Below are positions 17,732-25,195 of a stretch of 33,977 bases of DNA, piece by piece. This DNA comes from Cytophagales bacterium (GTDB lineage: Bacteria > Bacteroidota > Bacteroidia > Cytophagales > Cyclobacteriaceae), in NCBI GenBank assembly GCA_022360055.1, contig JAKSDO010000224.1, forward strand, positions 1 to 33,977. Direction: 5' to 3'. Under the pieces are notes generated by a model that worked only from the letters and a program-made list of their open reading frames with translations, had not been told where the DNA came from and searched no databases. A program made the translations under genes and the position numbers. Position 1 is the stretch's first letter. Each line of letters starts with the position of its first letter.

Positions 17732-19603
17732 CTACTCCAGATCAACATGTTCGCGTTTCGGGTACCTCACTTCATATACCAGCGTCAGGTCAACCTGCTT
17801 TTGTGATTCCAGATCAAATTCCCACAAAATTTTGCCCGAATGTTCATCCAGTGTTCCTTTGGAAAGTTCTTTGACATTTACTTCGATTGGACTTATCGCC
17901 GAGACGGGTATCTGATCGAAAATGGTCAGATGGATGGGTTGTGACTTTTTGTTGCGCGCCATGATTTTGAATCCGCGCGTCTCCACTTTATTGCTTCCAA
18001 TGAAGTTCCGCTTTGTAAAAGTATCCGATTTTTTCCTGCCGATGACAATGCTTTTGTCCCTTCCAAGAGAAATATTTAAGGTATCCGCCAGAGTTTTAGC
18101 ATCCAGTATTGATCTGCCAACGTATGCATCTTCGAAATACAGATTTGCTTCCCCCTCCAATAGGCCAAACCGATCCCAGTTAATTATTCGGGCGATCAGG
18201 AAAGCGTCTTTTTCCAGTTTGGGCACGGCATAATACTCGTAAATGGTTTCGATGTCATGCTTCTTCAACCGGACAGTTAAATTTTCGCCATTGGATTTTA
18301 AGGAATAGGGGGTTTTTACCTCAAATTCAACGGTTGTTTGATTTTCGACCTTTGTGGTCGTAATGGGTTTCGCTACTTTTTCTTTTTTGAGGTGCGCATC
18401 GGCATGGTGCGATTGATGTTTTCGGCTTCCGGAACCATAACCCGTAACAACGACTTCGTTCAGGGCCATGATATCGGGAGTCATGGTTAGGTTGTGTGTC
18501 CGGCCGGTTATGGATACTTCCGCCTGAGCGTATCCTACGGAAGAAAAAGATAGTGTGGAAGCATCGTTCGGGAGCGTTAATGAATAGCGGCCTTCCATAT
18601 CCGTCACCGTACCGATGGACGATCCGGAGATCACTACGTTTACTCCGGGAATCGGTTCGCCGTCTTCGTTCGTTACAACTCCGGAGACACTTCCCGGCCC
18701 GAAAGAATTCATATTGTAGTCAGGCCGCTCATAAACTGTATTTCGCTCGTAATTCAAATACCATGTGGCCAGTTCCGGGGCCACTCCGGATTGATTCGGA
18801 TTCCCATTTGAAAATTTAAGGCGGACATTATTCCAATCGACACCTGTATTTTGGTAAACTTCAGCTTTGTACGTTAAACTCAATGGATTTTCAATATCCT
18901 TTACTCTTAAGTCATATTTGGGAAACCATCCGGCATTTGCCACAAGGTAGTCGACGTCAAATCGGGCTTTTGTATTTGATTGTGATTCAATTTTGATCTT
19001 TATTTCACCGGAGGGTTTGCCTTCATAATTTTGATACTCCCTGATTTGGTTTCTGACCTTGGAGAGCTGCAGATTGAGTTCGTTTATCTGATTTTTCAGC
19101 TTTAATTCTTCATCCATAATTTCCATGAGCGCCTGATCATAAAAATCCACAGCTTCCTTTAATTCGCTTATTGTTGCCGAAGCCCCTTCGCTGCCGAGAT
19201 TTTTATTGGCGTTCAGCAAACTCTGTTTTTCCTTTAGTACCGAAGTCCTGGAATTACTTTTGGCGATTTCATTTTCGAGTTTTTTCGCAATGCTTACCAG
19301 GCTGTCAACTTTATCATCGTAGCCGAGTTCGTCCAGATAATTGAAATTGTGGTTGACAGATAAAATGGTAAAGTCGCCGTTTCCTTTTACCTGGATGCTC
19401 CTCGCATCGATATGCGGCGAAAGGGATTTGATGATAACGGTTGACCTTCCCCTTTTTACATAAGTATTTCCGGACCTGGAGATTTGAGCTCCCTCAAGAT
19501 ATACAATAACGTTGTCGATTTTTGTAAGTAAATCGTGTTGTTCCGCCTCCTGAGCAAAAACCTGGTTTGCCAGGAGCACTATAGGTATCCATATGTATCG
19601 CAT
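17732..19603 (-). CDS. DUF4139 / MuiA-like protein with an inserted carboxypeptidase-regulatory-like domain
   Basis: The product is 623 residues with a signal peptide (about 1-18). An N-terminal DUF4140-like part (31-85) is followed by a coiled coil (about 95-190) and the DUF4139 beta region (from about 200: YLVANAGWFPKYDLRV, YQNTGVDWNNVRL). Inside it lies a CarboxypepD_reg-like domain (305-375: SGVVTNEDGEPIPGVNVVIS, DMEGRYSL). That insert ends in LNEVVVTGYG (381-390), a stretch otherwise typical of SusC-type TonB receptors. DUF4139 then resumes to the C-terminus. MuiA-like proteins are envelope proteins of unclear role, linked by name to mucoidy. It is divergent from the next gene, with a 225-nt shared upstream region. 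Confidence 0.88.
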   Translation of the reverse strand: MRYIWIPIVLLANQVFAQEAEQHDLLTKIDNVIVYLEGAQISRSGNTYVKRGRSTVIIKSLSPHIDARSIQVKGNGDFTILSVNHNFNYLDELGYDDKVDSLVSIAKKLENEIAKSNSRTSVLKEKQSLLNANKNLGSEGASATISELKEAVDFYDQALMEIMDEELKLKNQINELNLQLSKVRNQIREYQNYEGKPSGEIKIKIESQSNTKARFDVDYLVANAGWFPKYDLRVKDIENPLSLTYKAEVYQNTGVDWNNVRLKFSNGNPNQSGVAPELATWYLNYERNTVYERPDYNMNSFGPGSVSGVVTNEDGEPIPGVNVVISGSSIGTVTDMEGRYSLTLPNDASTLSFSSVGYAQAEVSITGRTHNLTMTPDIMALNEVVVTGYGSGSRKHQSHHADAHLKKEKVAKPITTTKVENQTTVEFEVKTPYSLKSNGENLTVRLKKHDIETIYEYYAVPKLEKDAFLIARIINWDRFGLLEGEANLYFEDAYVGRSILDAKTLADTLNISLGRDKSIVIGRKKSDTFTKRNFIGSNKVETRGFKIMARNKKSQPIHLTIFDQIPVSAISPIEVNVKELSKGTLDEHSGKILWEFDLESQKQVDLTLVYEVRYPKREHVDLE

Positions 19604-19828
19604 GTTGTTTTTCTTAATGGATGCAAGGAGGCCGGTAATTCCATAAAACTTTGTGAAAAAATATCAGCCGGGGTTAATTCCTCCCAGGTCGTCTTTTTAT
19701 TTCCGACAGTAGGGCAGTAAAGGCAGGCAATAATTTGCTTTCGCCTTATCGAATTCAGGGCAGATTTTATATCGGATTAAAGCTTTTTAGCTAATTTAGC
19801 ATATACATATTTTTAAACTCCATGTTTT

Positions 19829-20464
19829 ATGATGCTCCATATCCTCCTTTACGTTCTGCTGTTTCTTTCCTCTGTACTTTGCGCTCAGGATTATCGTCCC
19901 GGTCTTTTTTTTCGGGAGGATTTCAAAGAAACTCCCGCTGAAATACCTATAAGTCAAAAGCACATAGCCAATCCGGATGTGATTTTTACTGCTTATGGCC
20001 CCGGACAAGATAGCCTTAAAAAGAGTAATCATGAAAAACCCGTAGATGACCCGTATTATATGTGGTCCGGATTGACAGTGGACTCATGGGCAGTGACTTT
20101 TAAACACCGGGACTCATTTGCTGACCTTTCCTCATTTGCAAAGATCAGGTGGCGCACAAAGCAGGCAGGCTTTCATAATCTTCGAATCGTTTTAAGGCTG
20201 GCCGACGGAAGATGGTTCATCAGTGATCAATGTGACGGACCATCGGCGGATTGGCGAATAAAAGAGTTTAACCTGAACGATATCACCTGGTGGTCGTTTG
20301 ACATAACACAGATAAAGGAGATCAAACCGGTATCGACCGATGAAATTGACCTGACAAAAGTAGATGAAATTGGTTGCACCGACCTGATGCGCGGGGGTAA
20401 ATCCAGGGCCTGCTCCAGGTTGGATTGGATTGAAGTTTATGGCAAACCGGCCCCCAGAAATTGA
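19829..20464 (+). CDS. secreted protein with a probable carbohydrate-binding-like fold
   Basis: This 211-residue protein has a signal peptide (about 1-19, ending LCAQ). The body is beta-rich with evenly spaced aromatic residues: YMWSGLTVDSWAVTFKHRD, KIRWRTKQAGFHNLRIVLRL, DGRWFISDQ, RLDWIEVYG. The pattern resembles galactose-binding-like or CBM11-like jelly rolls found in secreted Bacteroidota proteins, but I cannot name the family. ATG ATG at 19829/19832 makes the start ambiguous by one codon. It is followed by a probable terminator and seems to be monocistronic. Confidence 0.75.
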   Translation: MMLHILLYVLLFLSSVLCAQDYRPGLFFREDFKETPAEIPISQKHIANPDVIFTAYGPGQDSLKKSNHEKPVDDPYYMWSGLTVDSWAVTFKHRDSFADLSSFAKIRWRTKQAGFHNLRIVLRLADGRWFISDQCDGPSADWRIKEFNLNDITWWSFDITQIKEIKPVSTDEIDLTKVDEIGCTDLMRGGKSRACSRLDWIEVYGKPAPRN

Positions 20465-20502
20465 CATTCGGACAATTCCGCTTTGAATAAATGGCAAACA
20501 AG

Positions 20503-20525
20503 AAACCGGGTTGTGCCCGTTTTTT
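20503..20525 (+). terminator. intrinsic terminator after the secreted protein gene
   Basis: AAACCGGG (20503-20510), loop TTGTG, then CCCG and a run of six T. The stem has four G:C pairs, one mismatch and three A:T pairs. It lies 39 nt after the stop codon and separates this gene from the operon that begins at 20793. Confidence 0.6.
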
Positions 20526-20585
20526 GGATGGGGGACAAAATTATAATAAGTGGTATAAACCAACTGCTGAAAATGCATGTAACAT

Positions 20586-20599
20586 CCGCAATATTGCGG
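20586..20599. promoter_or_regulatory. perfect 14-nt palindrome upstream of the membrane/VWA-like operon
   Basis: CCGCAATATTGCGG is a perfect palindrome, and the flanks AACAT and GATTGTT extend the symmetry with two extra bases on the right. It lies about 200 nt before the operon's first ATG. It could be a transcription-factor site; the partner is unknown. Confidence 0.45.
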
Positions 20600-20677
20600 G
20601 ATTGTTATGAATGAGATAAAATCTTGCATTTACGTCCAATTCATTTCAATATATCAATTTTGCTTACATCCGTATCC

Positions 20678-20700
20678 GGTGTTTAAGCCGGCTTAACACC
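20678..20700. promoter_or_regulatory. 23-nt palindrome overlapping the -33 region of the operon promoter
   Basis: GGTGTTTAAGCC meets GGCTTAACACC, a dyad symmetric over 11 bases per arm with a single extra T on the left. It overlaps the place where the -33 element of the promoter at 20705 should lie, so a protein bound here could block or recruit polymerase. No CDS shares this sequence. Confidence 0.5.
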
Positions 20701-20704
20701 CCTC

Positions 20705-20712
20705 TACGTTTG
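20705..20712 (+). promoter_or_regulatory. candidate -7 element of the membrane/VWA-like operon
   Basis: TACGTTTG matches TAnnTTTG exactly, and TTA at 20683-20685 is 19 nt upstream. The resulting leader is about 75 nt. The overlap of the palindrome with the -33 region supports a regulated promoter. Confidence 0.45.
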
Positions 20713-20792
20713 GATTGATGCGGGAAATGTATTTTCTTTCGTTTCCATTTCCTATGATAAATCAATCGATTTAACAATAAATTCCTCATAAC

Positions 20793-21989
20793 ATGGCAAA
20801 AACAGTTATTGCAAAAGCAAACAAGGAAGATGTATTGGTCGCTCATAAGATAGAGCGTGTCGGCCTTTACGAATTTGGTTATGAAAAAGCGGGTAGCGTT
20901 TATGGCGATCCTGATGTGTATGCGGCTTATCTTGAAAGAATCATCAATGGAGACTTGGTCGAAGAATCCTATCAGGGATTTACTGATGAGGAGAAAAAAG
21001 AACGCGTCAGACAAATAAAAGAGCTTGAAAAGGAACTTAAGAAAAGAGAAGTCGCAAACGCTAAAATCGAAGAAGAGGTCAAAGAAAAAGAAGTTAAAAT
21101 TGAAGAATATCGCGAAGAGATCCTGAAGCTAAGAGAGGTAAAGAATAAGGATCATGCAAAGTTGAAGGAAGAGAGTTTTAGCTCTTTAAAATTCTCCATT
21201 AACCTGTTTCTGTTGGTTTTTCTATCGATCTATTTGTTCTTCTTTTACATATCGGCCGCCTATAAAGCCCTTTACGTAGATTTTGAAGGAATTGCAGAGC
21301 GAATTGCGAATGGAGAAGGCACAGGCAGCATAATGCCCGGAGCTTATGAACTCATCGAAGCCTTGCAATTCAATTATCTTCTATTGCTGGTCCCTGTAGT
21401 TTTTTATGCTTTTGGCTGGGCATTCCACATCTTGTTAGAAGCAAAGCACAGGTTCAGGGCCGTTTTTATTTCACTGATTGTTGCGGTTACGTTTTTAGTG
21501 GACTTTTTATTGGCAATGATCATCCATAACAATACCGAAAATGCAAAGTCTTTGATGGGTATGGAAACCGTCCACTATTTACAAAGCAGCACATTTTACA
21601 TTATCCTGTTTCTCGGTTTTCTGGTATATATGATATGGAGTATTTTGCTTCATTCGCTTCTTAGGGAATGGAGTAAAAAACAGATCATGCGCAACATCAA
21701 AAAGATCATAAAACATTACGAGGAGGATATCCGGAGATTAAAACTGGATATGGTAAATGTAACGGAGATCAAAGCCCGGATTGCACATTACAGAGAGGAT
21801 ATCAGCACGGTTTTTTACGGAAATCTTAAGAAGTACATCGATCAGTTTACTTCCGGTTGGATTTCATATTTATCACCTTCCAACATGAAGGATATGAAAG
21901 ATGCCTGTCTTCATGTGAAAAAGATGTTTGAAGAAAAAAATAGCATCAGGAGAGGTACCGTAAGAGTAATAAGCAACAGGACTACGTAA
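20793..21989 (+). CDS. coiled-coil membrane protein of unknown family
   Basis: I do not recognise the family of this 398-residue protein. Residues 1-62 form a small soluble segment (AHKIERVGLYEFGYEKAG). Residues 65-128 are a Glu/Lys-rich coiled coil. Four hydrophobic segments lie at about 134-155, 193-215, 222-245 and 267-289, and 290-340 is again basic and helical (KKQIMRNIKKIIKHYEEDIR). With no signal peptide and four helices, both long termini should face the cytoplasm. It starts a two-gene unit with the VWA-like lipoprotein, 31 nt apart, behind a candidate regulated promoter. A sensor or scaffold that passes a signal between cytoplasm and periplasm is possible but is inference only. Confidence 0.75.
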   Translation: MAKTVIAKANKEDVLVAHKIERVGLYEFGYEKAGSVYGDPDVYAAYLERIINGDLVEESYQGFTDEEKKERVRQIKELEKELKKREVANAKIEEEVKEKEVKIEEYREEILKLREVKNKDHAKLKEESFSSLKFSINLFLLVFLSIYLFFFYISAAYKALYVDFEGIAERIANGEGTGSIMPGAYELIEALQFNYLLLLVPVVFYAFGWAFHILLEAKHRFRAVFISLIVAVTFLVDFLLAMIIHNNTENAKSLMGMETVHYLQSSTFYIILFLGFLVYMIWSILLHSLLREWSKKQIMRNIKKIIKHYEEDIRRLKLDMVNVTEIKARIAHYREDISTVFYGNLKKYIDQFTSGWISYLSPSNMKDMKDACLHVKKMFEEKNSIRRGTVRVISNRTT

Positions 21990-22020
21990 GTCAGGTAAAT
22001 GATTAAACAATACAGTTGAC

Positions 22021-22815
22021 ATGAAACGTTTTAAGACCATCAGGATAATGGAGACGATGTGCCTGATTATCCTGGCATTTCAATTTGGATGTAACCTGCC
22101 GGATCAAAAGGAAAGGAGCAGAAGAATAAATGTAAAGCACAATTACATTGTATTACTTGATCTTTCGGACCGCCTGATCGTACAGGAAAATCAACCGGAG
22201 CGGGACAAAGAGATCATAAAAGAGTTGTACAGAATTTATGAAGAACGGGTACGGCGAAATCTGTACATAAAATCCAGGGATGAAATTAAAGTAGTGATCG
22301 CTCCGCAAAAGGGATCCCAGTTGAGAAGGGAGGAGTTTGAGGACCGGCTTTATGTAAATATGGATAACATCAAAAATGTCTACAGGAAGCCAAAAGAGGA
22401 CGTTCGAAGAGCTGCTTTTTATAGCAATGTTGACACCTTGTACGAAAAGGCGGTTTTTAGCAGAAATCCGAAAAGCTATCAGGGCGCTGATATCTGGAAG
22501 TATTTCTACGAAGATCTTAAGGTGGATTATGTCAGTGATACCTTAGCTGAAAACTATCTTTTCATACTTACCGACGGCTATCCGATCGTCGGTAAAACCA
22601 AGGTGAAATTGAAGGAGGTAAAAAATAAGTTCCCCGATCTGTATATCGTATTGGTGGAAGCTGCGCCAAGAGAAAGGGATATGGAATGGGACCGGATCAT
22701 GGCGATATGGGAAGATTGGTTTGAAGAAGTCGGAGTGAAGGGCTATACGCTTATAAAAAGAGGAGCAATATCGAAAGAGCTTGAGCAAATTAGGAATGTG
22801 TTGCGGGAATCATAA
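22021..22815 (+). CDS. lipoprotein with a VWA-like fold
   Basis: The 264-residue product has a lipoprotein-type signal with probable lipidated Cys24 (LIILAFQFGC). The mature part begins with VLLDLSDRL (Asp47, Ser49), which looks like the first MIDAS strand of a von Willebrand A domain (DxS). A later FILTDG (Asp185) fits the DG strand. It is followed by DLYIVLVEAAP and a helix near 226-234, again VWA-like. VWA domains bind partners through a metal ion. The short spacing to the preceding membrane-protein gene suggests the two products work together, one at the inner membrane and one anchored by lipid. I cannot name a known system. Confidence 0.75.
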   Translation: MKRFKTIRIMETMCLIILAFQFGCNLPDQKERSRRINVKHNYIVLLDLSDRLIVQENQPERDKEIIKELYRIYEERVRRNLYIKSRDEIKVVIAPQKGSQLRREEFEDRLYVNMDNIKNVYRKPKEDVRRAAFYSNVDTLYEKAVFSRNPKSYQGADIWKYFYEDLKVDYVSDTLAENYLFILTDGYPIVGKTKVKLKEVKNKFPDLYIVLVEAAPRERDMEWDRIMAIWEDWFEEVGVKGYTLIKRGAISKELEQIRNVLRES

Positions 22816-23186
22816 TTGGGGTGGGCCCGGCGGATTTATGTGAAATAGTTTCAGCAGCTTTTGGATTGTCCCGGTGCATTCACCGGCGATGGCCGGAAGT
22901 GCAGCGCTCTTTGGGGTTGATCATCAATTGCCGAACCTCCCGGCTATTCCGGATTTGTAATCCCGGACGAACATGTACAGGGATTTCCGGTCCGGGGAAA
23001 GCAAAGAAATCCATCGGTGCGATTGAAGCAAAACTGCGACAAAGCCTGAACAGCAGGCGTTCGGATTCCAAATCCGGCTTTATTTGTCAAACCGATTTGC
23101 CCGACACCGCAAAAGAATCTATATTTCGCTTGCCGTATCGATGATATCTGCATTTATTTATACCCATGTCAAATTATTCTGCAAAA
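22816..23186. other. intergenic stretch with two similar inverted repeats, no recognised gene
   Basis: About 370 nt with no credible frame. It holds CCGGATTTGTAATCCCGG (22949-22966) and CGGATTCCAAATCCG (23062-23076), two small hairpins with the same GGATT/AATCC core, and related GGGATTTCC text between them. It may be a decayed repeat cluster. No clear TAnnTTTG precedes the next gene. Confidence 0.4.
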
Positions 23187-23876
23187 ATGAAAAATATACT
23201 TCGCCTTACCGTGATCCTGATGTTTGCATATCTTTCAGGTACAAATGCTCAATCCATCTCTCTGTTCAATGGGGAAGACCTGAATGGCTGGCATGTTGAT
23301 GTGCCGGAAATGGACGATAATCCCGCTGCCAGGAATCCGTTTATCGTTCGGGACGGGATGCTGGTGAGTCTGGGCACTCCGGGAGGTCATCTGATTACGG
23401 ATAAAATCCATAAGGATTATCGGCTTGAGGTAGATTATCGGTTTGCCGGAAAACCCGGGAATTGCGGTATTTTGGTTCATGCTTCCACCCCCAGAGCTTT
23501 GTATAACATGTTTCCTAAATCGATGGAAGTGCAAATGATGCATAACAATGCGGGTGATTTTTGGTGTATTGTGGAAGATATTAAGGTCCCCGATATGGAG
23601 AAAAGACGCGGAAGGCCCGAAGAATGGGGAATCACCGAAGGGAAAAAACGAAGAATTAGAAACCTGACGGAAAAATCAGAGCATAAACCCGGGGAATGGA
23701 ATACGATGATCATCGAATGCCTGGACCGGGAAGTAAAGGTTTGGGTAAACGGCGACCTGGTAAACCATGGTTATGACTGCACGGCTGACGAAGGTCAGAT
23801 TGCAGTTCAGGCGGAAGGGTCCGAGGTAGAATTCAGAAAACTTGAATTAACCCCAATCACTTCCCTCTCGGATTAG
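23187..23876 (+). CDS. DUF1080 (3-keto-disaccharide hydrolase-like) secreted protein
   Basis: The frame opens at 23166, but the ATG at 23187 starts a clean signal peptide (MKNILRLTVILMFAYLSG), so I use 23187 (229 residues). The mature domain starts with ISLFNGEDLNGWHVD, the hallmark of DUF1080, and continues with YRFAGKPGNCGILVHAS and SMEVQMMHNNAGDFWCI. Characterised members act on glycosides, including 3-keto-glycosides, with a concanavalin-like fold; many others are simply sugar-binding. No 3-dehydrogenase is nearby, so the substrate is open. It is probably periplasmic or exported. Confidence 0.88.
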   Translation: MKNILRLTVILMFAYLSGTNAQSISLFNGEDLNGWHVDVPEMDDNPAARNPFIVRDGMLVSLGTPGGHLITDKIHKDYRLEVDYRFAGKPGNCGILVHASTPRALYNMFPKSMEVQMMHNNAGDFWCIVEDIKVPDMEKRRGRPEEWGITEGKKRRIRNLTEKSEHKPGEWNTMIIECLDREVKVWVNGDLVNHGYDCTADEGQIAVQAEGSEVEFRKLELTPITSLSD

Positions 23877-23922
23877 AGTTCTTTTTCGCAGGTCTCTTTT
23901 TTGGAAGGTCACCGCCACGTGC

Positions 23923-24026
23923 CCCCTGATTTATATTCGGTCTCCAGCAAGGTGCAAAATCATTCGATCATCCGCATTTGTCCGTATAATTCTTCTCCGT
24001 AAGAAAAAAATCAGGGGTGCTTTTTT
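23923..24026. terminator. possible long-loop terminator in the convergent intergenic region
   Basis: CCCCTGATTT (23923-23932) pairs with AAATCAGGGG (24008-24017) over 10 bp with a 75-nt loop, and a run of six T follows at 24021-24026. It lies between convergent genes. The long loop makes an ordinary intrinsic terminator uncertain. A separate 7-bp hairpin is at 24058-24082. Confidence 0.35.
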
Positions 24027-24089
24027 GAGCGTTGACCTGTTTGGGAAATGACGATGGGATCTCCTGTTTCTGCCGGGAGATCGGGCCAT

Positions 24090-24776
24090 CTAAAATGGCT
24101 CCGATTCGATCTCAATAATTTTACTCTTGATCTTAAATTTACCACCCGTCTCATTTTTGCCATTTTTCAAAAAGGCATTATTCATTAGTCCTTTCCCAAA
24201 ATAATTTATAAAACGGGCGAATTGGAAATCCAGCCAGAAATATGTGCCGGTTTTATGGCCGGATGAATTCTCGTAGATCACCTTTGTTTTGATGTGAATC
24301 ATCCGTAATTCTTTGATCAGTTGCTTGTAGTCCTTTAATGAGATTTCTTCTTTGGTCAAAATCCGAATGGATGTATTTATTTTATCTCCGGGCATCAGGT
24401 TTTGAAGCTGGGTATTTGCCTGAAAGTATTTGTAATTATCCAGTCTGGGAAGATCCGTGGCCAGCCGTAGAGGAGTTTTATCCAATAGTTTTACCCTTGC
24501 ATTGGGCAGGAATTCGGCATAGACATCATGAATCCTGATGTTGTATGCCCAGTAATCCGAATCGTTGCACAGATCACCGGTAAAGATGAGTCCTCCCCAC
24601 TTAAACTTGTCTCCTTCTACATCTCCTTTGGTAGGGATCACCCGAACATTTTTGAAATAAAGCTTCGGCCTGAAAAAATTCTTCTTTATCTGATAAACGA
24701 TCATCAGGCTGGCCAATGCCCCGCCGGAAAAAGCTCCTATTACTACTAAAAAAAAGTTGCCTAAAAAATCAACCAT
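24090..24776 (-). CDS. membrane-anchored protein of unknown function
   Basis: The product is 228 residues with one N-terminal helix (about 6-30: FFLVVIGAFSGGALASLMIV). A soluble domain follows, with FRPKLYFKNVRVI, IFTGDLCNDSDYWAYNIRI, NLMPGDKINTSIRIL and GTYFWLDFQFARFI. The spacing of beta strands suggests an immunoglobulin-like or similar beta sandwich. I do not recognise a family. The start at 24776 is supported by the immediate membrane helix. It is alone on its strand. Confidence 0.65.
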   Translation of the reverse strand: MVDFLGNFFLVVIGAFSGGALASLMIVYQIKKNFFRPKLYFKNVRVIPTKGDVEGDKFKWGGLIFTGDLCNDSDYWAYNIRIHDVYAEFLPNARVKLLDKTPLRLATDLPRLDNYKYFQANTQLQNLMPGDKINTSIRILTKEEISLKDYKQLIKELRMIHIKTKVIYENSSGHKTGTYFWLDFQFARFINYFGKGLMNNAFLKNGKNETGGKFKIKSKIIEIESEPF

Positions 24777-25148
24777 TGGTCGGATCTACGATACGAGAAC
24801 GAATTTACATAGAATTTATGAGATAATTATACAAACTTGCCAATGCCGGATTATTCGCCATCAGATTTCACGGATAGCCAAGCCCTGGAAATCTTGTGAA
24901 CCGGCCTGCTTTTCGCTTGCCGGGCAACCGGATAACAAATAAAGCCGGTTAAAAGTAACCGTCCGGATAACATGTCAAAAGATCTTTGCCCGGGGTTTCC
25001 GACGATTTTCAGCAAGCCCTTTCGGCTTATTTTGTTTCCCGCAAATTCCGGGCTAAATCTTTGTGGACTTGGCAAAACGAGTGGACTTTTGGAATGCTCG
25101 GTAGTGGTATTGCGATGAAGCATAATCAATAAAACTGAAAAAAATCTC
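24777..25148. other. intergenic stretch without a recognised gene
   Basis: About 370 nt between divergent units. A 92-codon minus-strand frame (24851-25129) lacks family resemblance and is probably chance. Short CCGG-type inverted repeats occur near 24900-24965, but none is a firm feature. The 3' edge runs into the promoter at 25149. Confidence 0.45.
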
Positions 25149-25177
25149 TTGTTATTCCCGAAGGGTTCTTAATTTTG
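25149..25177 (+). promoter_or_regulatory. promoter of the TonB-receptor leader
   Basis: TTG at 25149-25151, an 18-nt spacer and TAATTTTG at 25170-25177 form the best match to the Bacteroidota promoter (TTG / TAnnTTTG) in the window. Transcription from about 25184 would give a very short leader before the ATG at 25196. Confidence 0.65.
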
Positions 25178-25195
25178 CGTTTCCAATAATGATTA

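Noticed and set aside
22821-23144. 107-codon plus-strand frame between the VWA-like and DUF1080 genes
   Set aside because: Its composition (many Arg, Cys, Ser) and the lack of any domain pattern suggest a spurious frame over repeat-like DNA.
24851-25129. 92-codon minus-strand frame upstream of the TonB leader
   Set aside because: No recognisable motif, poor composition and no promoter; treated as non-coding.
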